Source of the DNA: Paludibaculum fermentans
GTDB taxonomy: Bacteria; Acidobacteriota; Terriglobia; Bryobacterales; Bryobacteraceae
Reading direction: 5' to 3'
NCBI RefSeq assembly: GCF_015277775.1
Contig: NZ_CP063849.1
Span: 8,199,501-8,263,500 of the forward strand
DNA length: 64,000 nt
In this document: positions 8,187 through 16,700 of the stretch, piece after piece
Position numbering within the stretch: position 1 is the first letter of the stretch
How the letters are laid out: each line of letters opens with the position of its first letter
The notes under the pieces: model-generated
Databases searched by the model: none
Seen by the model: the letters and a program-made list of their open reading frames with translations, nothing else
Told to the model about the DNA's origin: nothing
Translations under genes and position numbers: made by a program

Positions 8187-9896
8187 TCAGCGGACCAGGT
8201 TCAGCCCGCTCACCGCCAGGTCCGGCGACTCTTCAAAGGTGATCGCCCACGGCTCCTGGAAAGCCTGGTGCCTGCGCCATCGCAGCCAGGCCAGGGTCCC
8301 CAGCAGGATAGCGCTGAAAACCGCGGCGCTCCGCGGCGAGTGTTGCAGCAGGATCTGGGACTCCAGCACCCCGGCCATCGAAGAAGTGAAGCCGAACAGG
8401 ATGAAGTAGGCCCCCAGCCGCACCTTCAGGTTGGCCTTGCCCGGCAGCCACGAGCACGTGAATGGGATCTTGTGGAATTGCCGCATCAGGATCTCCAGCA
8501 ACAGCGTGGTCTCCAGCAGGTAGAACCACGTGTGGATCAGCGCATTCACCCAGCCCCATGCCTGCGCATAGGCGGGCAGCGCCAGCAGCGCGATCGGCAG
8601 GATCCCGGCGCAGATCAGAAACTTCCGCGTGCCGGCCTCCACCGCCGGAGTCTTTTCGCCCACCGTCAGCCGGAACATCCAGTTGGCCCGCAACTCCACC
8701 GGCAGCGTGAACAACACCCGCAGCCCCGCCAGCAGGAAGAACGCGAGATCCAGCGGGATCGTGCACGTCACGGGATCCACCCGCAAGGTGCTCGCGGTGA
8801 AACCGGAGCGCGTCATGTTGGAAGCCTCCGTCAACACCCACGAGAGCCCCAGCCCGATGTAGACGGCCAGCAGCAGCCGGTGTCCGCGATGCCGCGAAAT
8901 CGTTCTCCACGTGAACCAGAACACCGCGCTCTCCCGCTGATCCCGCAGCAGCGTGGCATTCAGCAGTTTTCGCACCGCATGGTGCACCGGGCCCGGACCG
9001 GCCGGAGCTTCCTCCTGCCCCTCCACGGCTTTGCGCATCGCCCGGCGATACCCCCAGGCGAAAGCGACAAACGCCACCGTGGCGGCGCCCGTGGTGCCCC
9101 AAACCGCCCGGGCCGCCAGCCCGCTCTCCAGCAACGGCGGCTGGTTCATTAGCGACTGCCACAGCGCCAGGAACCAGTAGGCCGGCAGCCAGTGCGTCCA
9201 GTTCACCGCGCCGCTGACCGCGGCCTTCAGGCCCGGAGTGAGGAACACCACCCCGAACGACGCCAGCAGCGTGCCGATCTGCAGTACCGCCGACACCTGA
9301 CGGAACCGGGAGTAGCTCAGCACCAGCAGCAGCAGACCCTGCAGGGCCATCGCTCCGAAGAAGACAAACGCGGCCGACGACGTCAGCACCGCGGCCTGCA
9401 CGGCAATGCCGCGGAAGACGCTCTGTTGGAACATCACCGCCGGCAGCAGCACGGCCGAACAGATCTGCATCGCCGTCACCAGCAGGAAGAAGTACAGCAG
9501 GATGGCGTAGAGCTTGGCCTCGAAGATCGTGCGCGTGGGAATCGGCAGGGAGCCGAGGATAAAGGCATCCCGCCGGTCCGTAAACAGCGCATCCCAGCCC
9601 AGCACGACAAAGAACCCGGTCCCCGCCATCACCAGCAGCAGCAGCGTCATCTGGTCCGAGGTGATGATCGCGTTCCTCACCGCCGCCGAGAGCTTGTCCG
9701 GCAGGAACGTGTGGCGCAGGAACAGGATCAGCGTCAACGTGAATCCGAAGCCGCCCAACAGGCCGAACGCGGTGACAAACACCTGGTGCAGTTCGCCGCC
9801 CGCCGCCACCAGTTCGTGATCCACGAAGCGGTGGACGAAATGCCGCACCAGCCGGTTGAAGCGGATCTGCTCCGTGCGTGTGGTGGGCCGGCTCAT
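8187..9896 (-). CDS. ABC-2 type exporter permease
   Basis: A 569-residue integral membrane protein with many hydrophobic helices (for example FLLVTAMQICSAVLLPAV, LLLVLSY, LDLAFFLLAGLRVLF). It starts at ATG 9896, whose first bases overlap the TGA of the ATPase gene (ATGA), which fixes the start and indicates coupled translation. The long layout, with a first half of about six helices, a loop, and a second half, is that of large ABC-2 permeases found next to a lone ATPase. Substrate unknown. Confidence 0.85.
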   Translation of the reverse strand: MSRPTTRTEQIRFNRLVRHFVHRFVDHELVAAGGELHQVFVTAFGLLGGFGFTLTLILFLRHTFLPDKLSAAVRNAIITSDQMTLLLLVMAGTGFFVVLGWDALFTDRRDAFILGSLPIPTRTIFEAKLYAILLYFFLLVTAMQICSAVLLPAVMFQQSVFRGIAVQAAVLTSSAAFVFFGAMALQGLLLLVLSYSRFRQVSAVLQIGTLLASFGVVFLTPGLKAAVSGAVNWTHWLPAYWFLALWQSLMNQPPLLESGLAARAVWGTTGAATVAFVAFAWGYRRAMRKAVEGQEEAPAGPGPVHHAVRKLLNATLLRDQRESAVFWFTWRTISRHRGHRLLLAVYIGLGLSWVLTEASNMTRSGFTASTLRVDPVTCTIPLDLAFFLLAGLRVLFTLPVELRANWMFRLTVGEKTPAVEAGTRKFLICAGILPIALLALPAYAQAWGWVNALIHTWFYLLETTLLLEILMRQFHKIPFTCSWLPGKANLKVRLGAYFILFGFTSSMAGVLESQILLQHSPRSAAVFSAILLGTLAWLRWRRHQAFQEPWAITFEESPDLAVSGLNLVR

Positions 9897-10657
9897 TGCC
9901 GCATCGCCTCCGCCAGGCGCTGGGCCATCTCGTCCGGATCCTGGCGCAGGGCCAGTTGCGTGAAGATCGCCTCGAGTGTCGGCAGTTCCATCAGGCCGCG
10001 CAGATTCTCTACGGAGTCGTTCGCCACGGCCTTGCCCTTGTGCAGGATGACGACGCGCGAGCAGACGCGTTCCACCGTCTCCAGTTCGTGCGAGCTGAAC
10101 AGCACCGTCTTGCCCGACTCCGCCAGCGTCTGGATCAGCCGCCGCAGCACCAGCGCGGAATGCACGTCCAACCCGGAAAACGGCTCGTCCAGGATCACCA
10201 GCGCCGGGTCGTGCAACAGCGCGGCCGCCAGCAGGATCTTCTGCCGCATGCCCTTCGAATACGAGGCGATGGCGGTATAGCGGTCCTCCCACAGGCCAAA
10301 CTCGCGCAGGAAGGCTTCAATCTTCAGCCACAACCGCTGGCGCGGGATCAGGCGCAATTCGCCGGTCAACTCCAGGTATTCGGCGCCGGTCAAATGCGGA
10401 TAGAGGTACGGCTCCTCCGGGACATAGCCCAGTTGAGCCTGGAAGGCCGTCAGATCGGCGCGCACATCGGTGCCCTGCCACAACACGTGCCCCTCACTGG
10501 GTTCCAGCAGGCCGGTAATCATCTTCACGGTAGTGGATTTCCCGCTGCCATTCGGCCCGAGATACCCCGTAACCTGGCCGGGCAGGGCAGTGAAGCTGAC
10601 ATCGTCGACAGCGGGAATCCCGCTGAATCGTTTGGTAAGGCTGCGGAGTTCGAGCAA
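9893..10657 (-). CDS. ABC transporter ATP-binding protein
   Basis: A 254-residue ATPase that powers the permease encoded directly downstream. Walker A is GPNGSGKST (residues 34-42), the signature is SYSKGMRQ, Walker B is LVILDEP, and the switch His is in SSHELE. The start is TTG 10657, preceded by GGAGG eight bases upstream. The frame stays open for 85 more codons, but these read straight through a tandem intergenic repeat and are not part of the protein. The TGA overlaps the permease ATG. Confidence 0.93.
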   Translation of the reverse strand: MLELRSLTKRFSGIPAVDDVSFTALPGQVTGYLGPNGSGKSTTVKMITGLLEPSEGHVLWQGTDVRADLTAFQAQLGYVPEEPYLYPHLTGAEYLELTGELRLIPRQRLWLKIEAFLREFGLWEDRYTAIASYSKGMRQKILLAAALLHDPALVILDEPFSGLDVHSALVLRRLIQTLAESGKTVLFSSHELETVERVCSRVVILHKGKAVANDSVENLRGLMELPTLEAIFTQLALRQDPDEMAQRLAEAMRQ

Positions 10658-10740
10658 TTCTGACCCTCCGCCGCGATTAGACTCCACCCGCCCCCCATCA
10701 GTTCCAGCCGCCCACCCCCCGCACCTCGCGCCGCAAACGG

Positions 10741-11007
10741 AGCCGCGAACGTGAGTGAGCGGATAGTCCAACGAAAATCCCCAGCTCAAACACCAGGTCG
10801 CCGCCCATCCCCGCGAATCGAGCTGCGAATCGCGCCGCGAATTGAGCCGCGAATGTAAATGAGCGGATAGCCCAACGAAAATCCCCAGCTCAAACATCAG
10901 GTCGCCGCCCATCCCCGCGAATCGCGCCGCGAATTGAGCCGCGAATGTAAATGAGCGGATAGCCCACCGAAAATCCCCAGCTCAAACACCAGAGCGCCGC
11001 CCGTGCC
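10741..11007. repeat. three tandem units of a dispersed intergenic repeat
   Basis: Three direct units begin at 10741, 10845 and 10937 with AGCCGCGAAYGTRA and continue with GAGCGGATAGYCCAMCGAAA and CCCCAGCTCAAACAYCAG. Unit lengths are about 104, 92 and 71 bases. The same core, GTGAGTGAGCGGATAGCC, recurs alone at 19821, 23605 and 26923. Minor subrepeats (CGCGAATCGCGCCGCGAATTG) sit between units. The region is not coding, although one reverse frame stays open through it. Confidence 0.85.
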
Positions 11008-11516
11008 GCGCGCGTCTTGCATGCGTGTCCCACCCGCCAACCACCGGAACTCGCGTTCAGAACCGCGTACAGAGCCGCGACTAAAAGGAGCGGGGGAGCA
11101 ACGCCAAGCCTCCAACCAACCAGCGAAAAAGCCGTTCTTCCCAACCCCCGCCATCCTCACCAGAAACACAAACAAGGGGCTTCAGCCCCGCTTCTTCCGC
11201 TTCTCTCGACTCTCCAAAGCCCCCCACTTTACCGGTCCCACACCGCCAGGGACCCTCCGTCCGAATATCGCCCGCAGGGCCCACCCCACCGCGTCCTCCC
11301 GGCCATCCCCCCGAGCCGCCCCCAACTCCGCAAACAGTGTGGACTTAGGAAGCGAGGGCCTGCATCCGGACCCGTCCACCCGTCCGACCCGGCCCACCCC
11401 CGCCCAGTCCCAGAGCGTCAGCGACGGGCTACTCGGACCCGCCCCCGTGATCGCCCGCAACCCCGCCATCCCGCCAACCCCGCCCGCCCCCACCCCAAGC
11501 CCACCGGGTCCCTCGC
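11008..11516. other. C-rich non-coding stretch
   Basis: About 510 bases with no convincing gene. The plus strand is very rich in C, and frames stay open only because of composition. A small perfect hairpin GGGGC-TTCA-GCCCC lies near 11176-11189. I see no promoter, RNA gene or further copy of the upstream repeat. Confidence 0.5.
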
Positions 11517-12095
11517 CTAATCCGGAACACCCCGTTGCAGCCAGTAGCCAAACGGAATCACCTCGCCGTGGCTCAACTGCAGTTCAAGGTACTTGGCGTA
11601 TTGCACTCTCGCGATAACCGTCTCCGCCAGCAGGCGAAGCTCTGGCTCCTCGAGTTCGCTGACCGTCTTCGTGCCCGCCAGATAGTCGGTGGACGAACCG
11701 GCGTACTGCGCCAACAAGGTGCTGGACCAAGCCTCCATCTCTGGATCCGCGGGTAGCAATTGGCGGGCTTGAAACTCGGCCAAAAGGCGCGCGTAATACC
11801 CCTCCGCCTTCTCTCGCTCGACCCGGACATCCCAAGGCATCACCCTCGCCACCGGAGCCAGTGCCCTCTCGTGCAGGCCTTCCACAATCCGCAGGTCGGG
11901 ACGTGGGAAGTGCTCCAGCGGCTCCGACTGCAGATCCATTCCGACCACCCAGCGAAGAATCCGGAGTTGCTCGCACCAGACGACTATCGAATCCTGGTCC
12001 GCACGTGCCGACTCGGTCTGACTCCGCTCTGTTGATACCCGCTCAGCCGCGTTTCCGTAGACACACCTATGATGGATGGTGAAGCTGCAGATCAT
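11517..12095 (-). CDS. hypothetical protein
   Basis: A helical, charged protein of up to 192 residues with no recognised domain and no signal peptide. The part from Met53 (base 11939, MDLQSEPLEHFPRP) to the C-terminus (GYWLQRGVPD) looks coding. The upstream part DSIVVWCEQLRILRWVVG may also belong to it, but no good start with a Shine-Dalgarno sequence is visible. The reading from 12095 faces the next gene divergently with only 12 bases between starts, so the true start is probably further in. Confidence 0.5.
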   Translation of the reverse strand: MICSFTIHHRCVYGNAAERVSTERSQTESARADQDSIVVWCEQLRILRWVVGMDLQSEPLEHFPRPDLRIVEGLHERALAPVARVMPWDVRVEREKAEGYYARLLAEFQARQLLPADPEMEAWSSTLLAQYAGSSTDYLAGTKTVSELEEPELRLLAETVIARVQYAKYLELQLSHGEVIPFGYWLQRGVPD

Positions 12096-12107
12096 TTCGG
12101 AAACTCG

Positions 12108-12836
12108 ATGTTGAAGGCACTGGTGGCTTTTCTCGTAATGCTCCCAAGCTCGGGATGGGCCTGTTCCCTGGTCGCGTGCATAGACGGCGGCCCAGCGTTT
12201 TCTAGCAGCTTCACGGTCCAGCTGAAGTACGAGCGGAAGCCCTTGCGTGGCGGGACAGTGAGAATCATGTCCAACGGCGACCTCAGGTTCTCAGGCGCCA
12301 CGGACGCTGACGGGACCCTGCGCGTCAGCAAGCTCGCGCCAGGAGAGTACTGGATGGAGGTAGAGTTCCTGGGTATCAATGCCGCCTATCACTGCTTTCA
12401 CATCGCCCAGGATGTTTCCGTATTTGCAAAGCGGCGTGCCAGCTATGAATGGGGTCGCTTCGGGACCCCCACTCGCAGGGTGGCCGGCACTCTGGTCGAT
12501 TCTCAGCCAGGAACCGGAGAATCCCCTCTGTGGAACCAGGTCCACAGGGTCAAGCGTCCCATTCGCGGATCGACAGTGATAATTCAGAATCCATTGACTG
12601 GGGTGGTGTTGAAGACGAAGTCTGACGCGGACGGTAACTTCGTCTTCGACCCGTTGCGAGACGGTCAGTACGTGTTGCGGGTCGAGGGCGGAGCCAGCAA
12701 TCGAGATTTCGCCTTCGTCGATATGCTTGTTCACGTCAGCTCGAAGGCTCAGGGCGACAGGCTAATCCTCACGAAGTCTGATGCTGGCGCTGGCACTTGT
12801 GGGGGCACCTCAGTTCAAATAGATGCGGTGAACTGA
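12108..12836 (+). CDS. secreted carboxypeptidase-regulatory-like (Cna-B type) hypothetical protein
   Basis: A 242-residue protein starting at ATG 12108 (MLKALVAFLVMLPSSGWAC). The N-terminus is a signal peptide; a Cys at the predicted cleavage site could be lipidated. Two similar beta modules follow: one with GGTVRIMSNGD and TDADGTLRVSKLAPGEYWMEV, and one with GSTVIIQNPLTG and SDADGNFVFDPLRDGQYVLRV. This xDxDGxFxFxxLxxGxYxLxV pattern is the carboxypeptidase regulatory/Cna-B fold common in Acidobacteria envelope proteins. Role unknown. Confidence 0.7.
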   Translation: MLKALVAFLVMLPSSGWACSLVACIDGGPAFSSSFTVQLKYERKPLRGGTVRIMSNGDLRFSGATDADGTLRVSKLAPGEYWMEVEFLGINAAYHCFHIAQDVSVFAKRRASYEWGRFGTPTRRVAGTLVDSQPGTGESPLWNQVHRVKRPIRGSTVIIQNPLTGVVLKTKSDADGNFVFDPLRDGQYVLRVEGGASNRDFAFVDMLVHVSSKAQGDRLILTKSDAGAGTCGGTSVQIDAVN

Positions 12837-12986
12837 ACTCCTGCGGAGCGGCGGTCTCACGTCGCCAAGATCAATCTGATGCGCAGGTGCAATACTCAGG
12901 GACATACTGAAGGGCGCCCGAAGAACTGGCATTCTATGCAGGTCCTCCTGCCGCAGGCGCTGCAGTACAATGCAACGAGGCAATAA

Positions 12987-13499
12987 ATGACAAGTCTATC
13001 GGTTTGTGGTGCTCCAAATGAATCGGAATTGCGGGAGGCTGCCCGGTACACCACATGGCGGCGATCACATGCGATTAAGTTCATGTTCGGCCTAGGGTGC
13101 TTCCTGATCCTAACGGGAATCGCCTCTTTTGCGTTGGGTCAACGCGAGAACGCCGTGGGGGTCACCGTCTTGGGCTCATCCTACGTCGCATTTCTGCTAC
13201 TATCGCCTCGAATCTCAATCAGAAAGCAGATAAAGTCCACTCCGCATCTCTTCGAGGAAGGAGAGTATGACTTTGACGATAAACAGTTCCAGATCATACG
13301 CCCATCGGTACAGTTAGCGATGTCCTGGAACAACGTCCACAGCGCGGTTGAGCTCCAACGCCAGTTCGTAATCTATACGACCAAGACCTGCTTTTTTTCA
13401 GTTCCCAAGCGTTTCTTCTCGGATGACCAGCTCAGCTCAGTCCGTGAGCTCCTCACGCAGGTACTGCAGGCGCGAGGCAAGACTTTCCATGCCGCCTGA
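12987..13499 (+). CDS. YcxB-like membrane protein
   Basis: A 170-residue protein with two membrane helices (FMFGLGCFLILTGIASFAL and VGVTVLGSSYVAFLLL) after a short cytoplasmic start. The C-terminal part FDDKQFQIIRPSVQLAMSWNNVHSAVE and FVIYTTKTCFFSVPKRFF matches the YcxB-like domain pattern, an uncharacterised PH-like domain. The ATG at 12987 has no strong Shine-Dalgarno sequence. Role unknown. Confidence 0.75.
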   Translation: MTSLSVCGAPNESELREAARYTTWRRSHAIKFMFGLGCFLILTGIASFALGQRENAVGVTVLGSSYVAFLLLSPRISIRKQIKSTPHLFEEGEYDFDDKQFQIIRPSVQLAMSWNNVHSAVELQRQFVIYTTKTCFFSVPKRFFSDDQLSSVRELLTQVLQARGKTFHAA

Positions 13500-13662
13500 A
13501 TAGGAACTGTTGATGTCTCCGGGCAACTCGCCCCTCACGCCGGAAAAACATCTTTGCTGGATCGGATCCTGCTCCCAGGAAATCCTGGAGTTCAAAGCTC
13601 TATCCCGTGCTGAGTGCATTCGGTTCGGGATCGCGAATGCCACTTGTCGCCACCCGCCCCCC

Positions 13663-14517
13663 TCAGTGCGTCATCGCATAAGCAATATAATTAATCCCCA
13701 GCCGGATCGCCAGATCCGCGCACCGCTCCGGATACTGCGGCTCATCCGCCCACTCCCACGCATCCCCCACATCCGAGTTATACGAAATCGCCACCATCAG
13801 CCGCCCTCGGTCGTCGTAGATCCCCCGCCAGTGCGCACCCTTTCCATCCTCCGGCCCCAGCGCATGAATCGGCCGCTTATAACCCTGCCGCAAGTGCGCC
13901 CAGCCCGGCAACTGATATCGCTCGTCCAGGTCATACACCGTGTGGAAAGCCGCGTCCCCATCCTCGATATCCACAATCGGCCGGTCTGGAAATGCCATCT
14001 TCATGGTCCGCGCAAAGAGGTCCCATTCATACTGGCCATGCAGGTCGTCGGCCATGAAGAAACCGCCGCGCAACAGGTATTCCCGCAACACCAGCGCCTC
14101 TTTCTGGGTCAGACCCCACTCCCCCACCTGCACGGCATAAATCCACGGCCAGTTGTAGACGTCGTTCGAATCCAGGTCCACCACCTGCTCGACCGACCGC
14201 GTATGAATCCGCGTCAACCGCCGCACAGCAAGCGAAAAATGCCGGTCCGCCCGCGGGTAGTCCTGCGTCCACAGCGACAGCCCCAGTCGGTAGTCGCCCT
14301 GGTAGCGCGGGTAGTACCCGTCGTCCACCCCGCCGCCGGGAAACATCAGCCGGGCAAACGCAAACTCCGTCTTCTCCTGGTGGTCGGCAGGTAGCGGAAT
14401 CTCTCCGGGACTATACTCAACACCGGGAAACTCACGAAACGGCCGTTGGAAGGCGCAAAGCGAGGCAATCACGGCAAGACCGGAAACAGCGGCCCGGACT
14501 GGCTTGGTCCACTCCAT
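13663..14517 (-). CDS. DUF4159 domain protein, membrane-anchored or secreted
   Basis: A 284-residue protein starting at ATG 14517 (MEWTKPVRAAVSGLAVIASL), with GGAGAGGG-like bases just before it. The N-terminus is a signal peptide or anchor. The body has the DUF4159 hallmarks: FAFARLMFPGGGVDDGYYPRYQGDY, LREYLLRGGFFMADDLHG, and a late AISYNSDVGDAWEWADEPQYPE. DUF4159 resembles glutamine-amidotransferase-like folds, but its role is not established. Plus-strand sequence upstream is an imperfect intergenic repeat. Confidence 0.85.
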   Translation of the reverse strand: MEWTKPVRAAVSGLAVIASLCAFQRPFREFPGVEYSPGEIPLPADHQEKTEFAFARLMFPGGGVDDGYYPRYQGDYRLGLSLWTQDYPRADRHFSLAVRRLTRIHTRSVEQVVDLDSNDVYNWPWIYAVQVGEWGLTQKEALVLREYLLRGGFFMADDLHGQYEWDLFARTMKMAFPDRPIVDIEDGDAAFHTVYDLDERYQLPGWAHLRQGYKRPIHALGPEDGKGAHWRGIYDDRGRLMVAISYNSDVGDAWEWADEPQYPERCADLAIRLGINYIAYAMTH

Positions 14518-14696
14518 CCCTCTCCGTTCCACAGCACAAGGACTCTGCCCCCTCCTGATTCGTGCCGCACGCCCATCGACGCCCATCTTTCGGATCGGGC
14601 GGGACGAGCCGGCGCCGGCGGCCCCCATTCCGCCGCGGACCGGCACTGCCCGGACCGATCCTCACCCCAGTTGGACCCTTGCCCCATAAATAAACT

Positions 14697-14736
14697 GTTG
14701 CAAGCACGAGGTTGCAATGAGTGTTCCGTGTATACT
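14697..14736 (+). promoter_or_regulatory. possible promoter with two GTTGCAA direct repeats
   Basis: GTTGCAA occurs at 14697-14703 and again at 14711-14717, 14 bases apart. A TATACT -10 candidate lies at 14731-14736, followed by the Shine-Dalgarno and the TTG start of the PEP-CTERM gene. No standard -35 fits the -10, so the repeats may be an activator site. This is inference from spacing. Confidence 0.35.
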
Positions 14737-14778
14737 CGACTGATCCCCTGGGGATGAAAAAGAGGAGGAGATCCAATT

Positions 14779-15411
14779 TTGAAAGCTGTATTTCTGTTGG
14801 CAACCCTGGTTGTCCCTGGCTTGAGCTACGGAGCAACTCTGAACGCCGCCTCTGTGGCGAATAACGGAGCTGGCGGCATTTTCATGGCGATCACTGCCGC
14901 AGGTTCCGCGATCACAGTGACGAGCTTCGATCTGTTCTTTGATGGAGCGGCACCGGGTACATCTCCGGTGGAGGTTTACACACGACCCGGTACATATACT
15001 GGGTTTGAAAATAGCAACGCAGGCTGGACCCTGACACAGACGGTGGTCGCCAACACGCCGGGCACGACGGCGACTTTGGCCCCACTGACGCTGACAACCG
15101 GGATTACGATCGGGGCGGGACAGACTCTGGCGGTGTATTTGCAATCGACCAGCTTTCTAAACGGGATCTACTACAACGGGAATTTCCAGGCACCGCCGAC
15201 GACGACCTGGAGCAATGTGGATTTGAGCCTGTTTAGTGACACAGCGATGATCGGCGATGTCGCGTTCAGTGGCAGTTTATTCACGTCGCGGACGTTGGCG
15301 GGCAACGTGAACTACTCGCTGGGCACGGCGGCGGTTCCGGAGCCAGGCACGGTTTCCCTGTTGGGCTTGGGCTTCGCGGGTTTGGTTTGGCTGCGGCGCA
15401 GGCGGGCCTAG
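14779..15411 (+). CDS. PEP-CTERM sorting domain protein
   Basis: A 210-residue exported protein. The start is TTG 14779, set by a strong AGGAGGAG eight bases upstream. Residues 1-18 form a signal peptide. The body is a Thr/Gly/Ala-rich beta domain without cysteines. The C-terminus is a standard exosortase signal: VPEPG, a hydrophobic helix (SLLGLGFAGLVWL) and RRRR. Such proteins are cleaved by exosortase and placed on or outside the cell surface, often with extracellular polysaccharide. No exosortase gene is in the window. Confidence 0.92.
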   Translation: MKAVFLLATLVVPGLSYGATLNAASVANNGAGGIFMAITAAGSAITVTSFDLFFDGAAPGTSPVEVYTRPGTYTGFENSNAGWTLTQTVVANTPGTTATLAPLTLTTGITIGAGQTLAVYLQSTSFLNGIYYNGNFQAPPTTTWSNVDLSLFSDTAMIGDVAFSGSLFTSRTLAGNVNYSLGTAAVPEPGTVSLLGLGFAGLVWLRRRRA

Positions 15412-15776
15412 TAATACCGGCGGGCGGGGGGCTCAGGCCCCCCATTCGCGCCGCCCCATCGACGCCGATCGTCCGGCTGTGCGGGGCCCATCGGCTCATG
15501 CACCGCTCCTTCCGATTTCGAGCCGGCGCTGTACGGACCGGCTGATTCCTCTCCTCTCCTCCCCTCTCTACTCCACGGCACATGGAACGGCCAAAGCCAT
15601 CTGCGGCGGAAGGCCCGCCGCCCCACTTCCGCCCAGGCTGGCCAGGTAGTGCGACGGCGCCCACCCGGCCATTGCAGGCAAACCGCGAGCGGAGTGGCAA
15701 ATCCTTGAAAATTGATCGCCAAAAAGGCGCGGTAGACTCCACGAATCGGCAGCACCGTGCGTCTTATGGGTTAGCC
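15412..15776. other. intergenic region with a GC-rich hairpin and an imperfect repeat
   Basis: A perfect 7-bp stem GGGGGGC-TCAG-GCCCCCC lies at 15426-15443, 14 bases after the PEP-CTERM stop. It lacks a T run and may act as a weak terminator. Bases about 15455-15590 share pieces with 14570-14650 on the other side of the PEP-CTERM gene (CCCATCGACGCC, GAGCCGGCGC, CGGACCG). Nothing else is seen. Confidence 0.45.
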
Positions 15777-16553
15777 ATGAGACTGCCTGTACTCGCCTGC
15801 GTCTGCCTGACCTGCTCGTTCGCCCAGAATGGCGGGGAACCGCCGCAACTGCTGCAACTGGTGAGGCGCGCGGGCGGCGACGCGCGGCCAATGCGGCCCT
15901 ATGCGGAACTGCAGGCGCCGCTGAACGTGTGGGGACTGACAACCCTGACCGGCGTCTCCGAGGCTTGGGCGCTGGAAGCCCACGACTCCTTTGCCAGCAT
16001 CGAGGAGTTGGACAAACGCCTGAATCCGGTGGACGGGCCGCGCGCGGGCAACGGCGACAGCGGGTTTGTCGCCGACGAGATTTTAGGGCCCAGCAAGGCG
16101 ATGGTGGCGATCTATCGTCCGGACGCCAGTTACCGGCCGGACCAGGCTTTAAAAGCTCTGGCGCGGGCGCGCTATGTGCACATCACCATTTACCGCATGC
16201 GGCCCGGGATGGAGAACGGATTTGCGACGGTGGCCGGATACCGGCGCAATGCGTTCGACACGATGAACCTGGACCGCCCCGATATGGCCTATCAGGTGCT
16301 GGCCGGGGCGCCCTCGGGGACCTTCCTGCTCTTGGCGCCGATGGCTTCGCTACGAATCCTGGATGAAGGGCTATCGCGGCGTGAGGCGAGCGGGCGCGGG
16401 GTCGACAGTCCTGCCGCCAAGACGGTCTCGGAGACGATGCTCGTGCGCGAGCAGCGGCTCCTGCGCGTGGAGCCGGCCATGAGTTGGGTGTCAGATGAAT
16501 TTGCGGCGCCGGATCTGGATTTCTGGCGAATGCGCTCCAGCCCCAAACAGTAG
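15777..16553 (+). CDS. secreted hypothetical protein
   Basis: A 258-residue protein starting at ATG 15777 (MRLPVLACVCLTCSFAQ) with a signal peptide. The segment YVHITIYRMRPGMENGFATV resembles the start of NIPSNAP-like or dimeric alpha-beta-barrel domains, but I would not rely on this. An upstream reading frame back to 15582 covers non-coding repeat sequence and is not part of the gene. Role unknown; homologous secreted proteins seem restricted to this bacterial group, as an impression only. Confidence 0.7.
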   Translation: MRLPVLACVCLTCSFAQNGGEPPQLLQLVRRAGGDARPMRPYAELQAPLNVWGLTTLTGVSEAWALEAHDSFASIEELDKRLNPVDGPRAGNGDSGFVADEILGPSKAMVAIYRPDASYRPDQALKALARARYVHITIYRMRPGMENGFATVAGYRRNAFDTMNLDRPDMAYQVLAGAPSGTFLLLAPMASLRILDEGLSRREASGRGVDSPAAKTVSETMLVREQRLLRVEPAMSWVSDEFAAPDLDFWRMRSSPKQ

Positions 16554-16700
16554 TGGCCCGGCTGCGGGCGCACAATCCGGTCCCATCTGTGTGGTTGCCC
16601 GCGAACTCGGCCATACTTGCTTCTCTCCACCAAGGGAATCACTTGGCATTCGCTATCAGATGAAGCCCCCAAACGTCCTACATTGGCGCGAGAGAGGAGT

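Noticed and set aside
10658-10912. 85-residue N-terminal extension of the ABC ATPase
   Set aside because: It reads through tandem repeats with the peptide PLTHVRGS; a TTG with a good GGAGG right before the conserved ABC start is the better choice.
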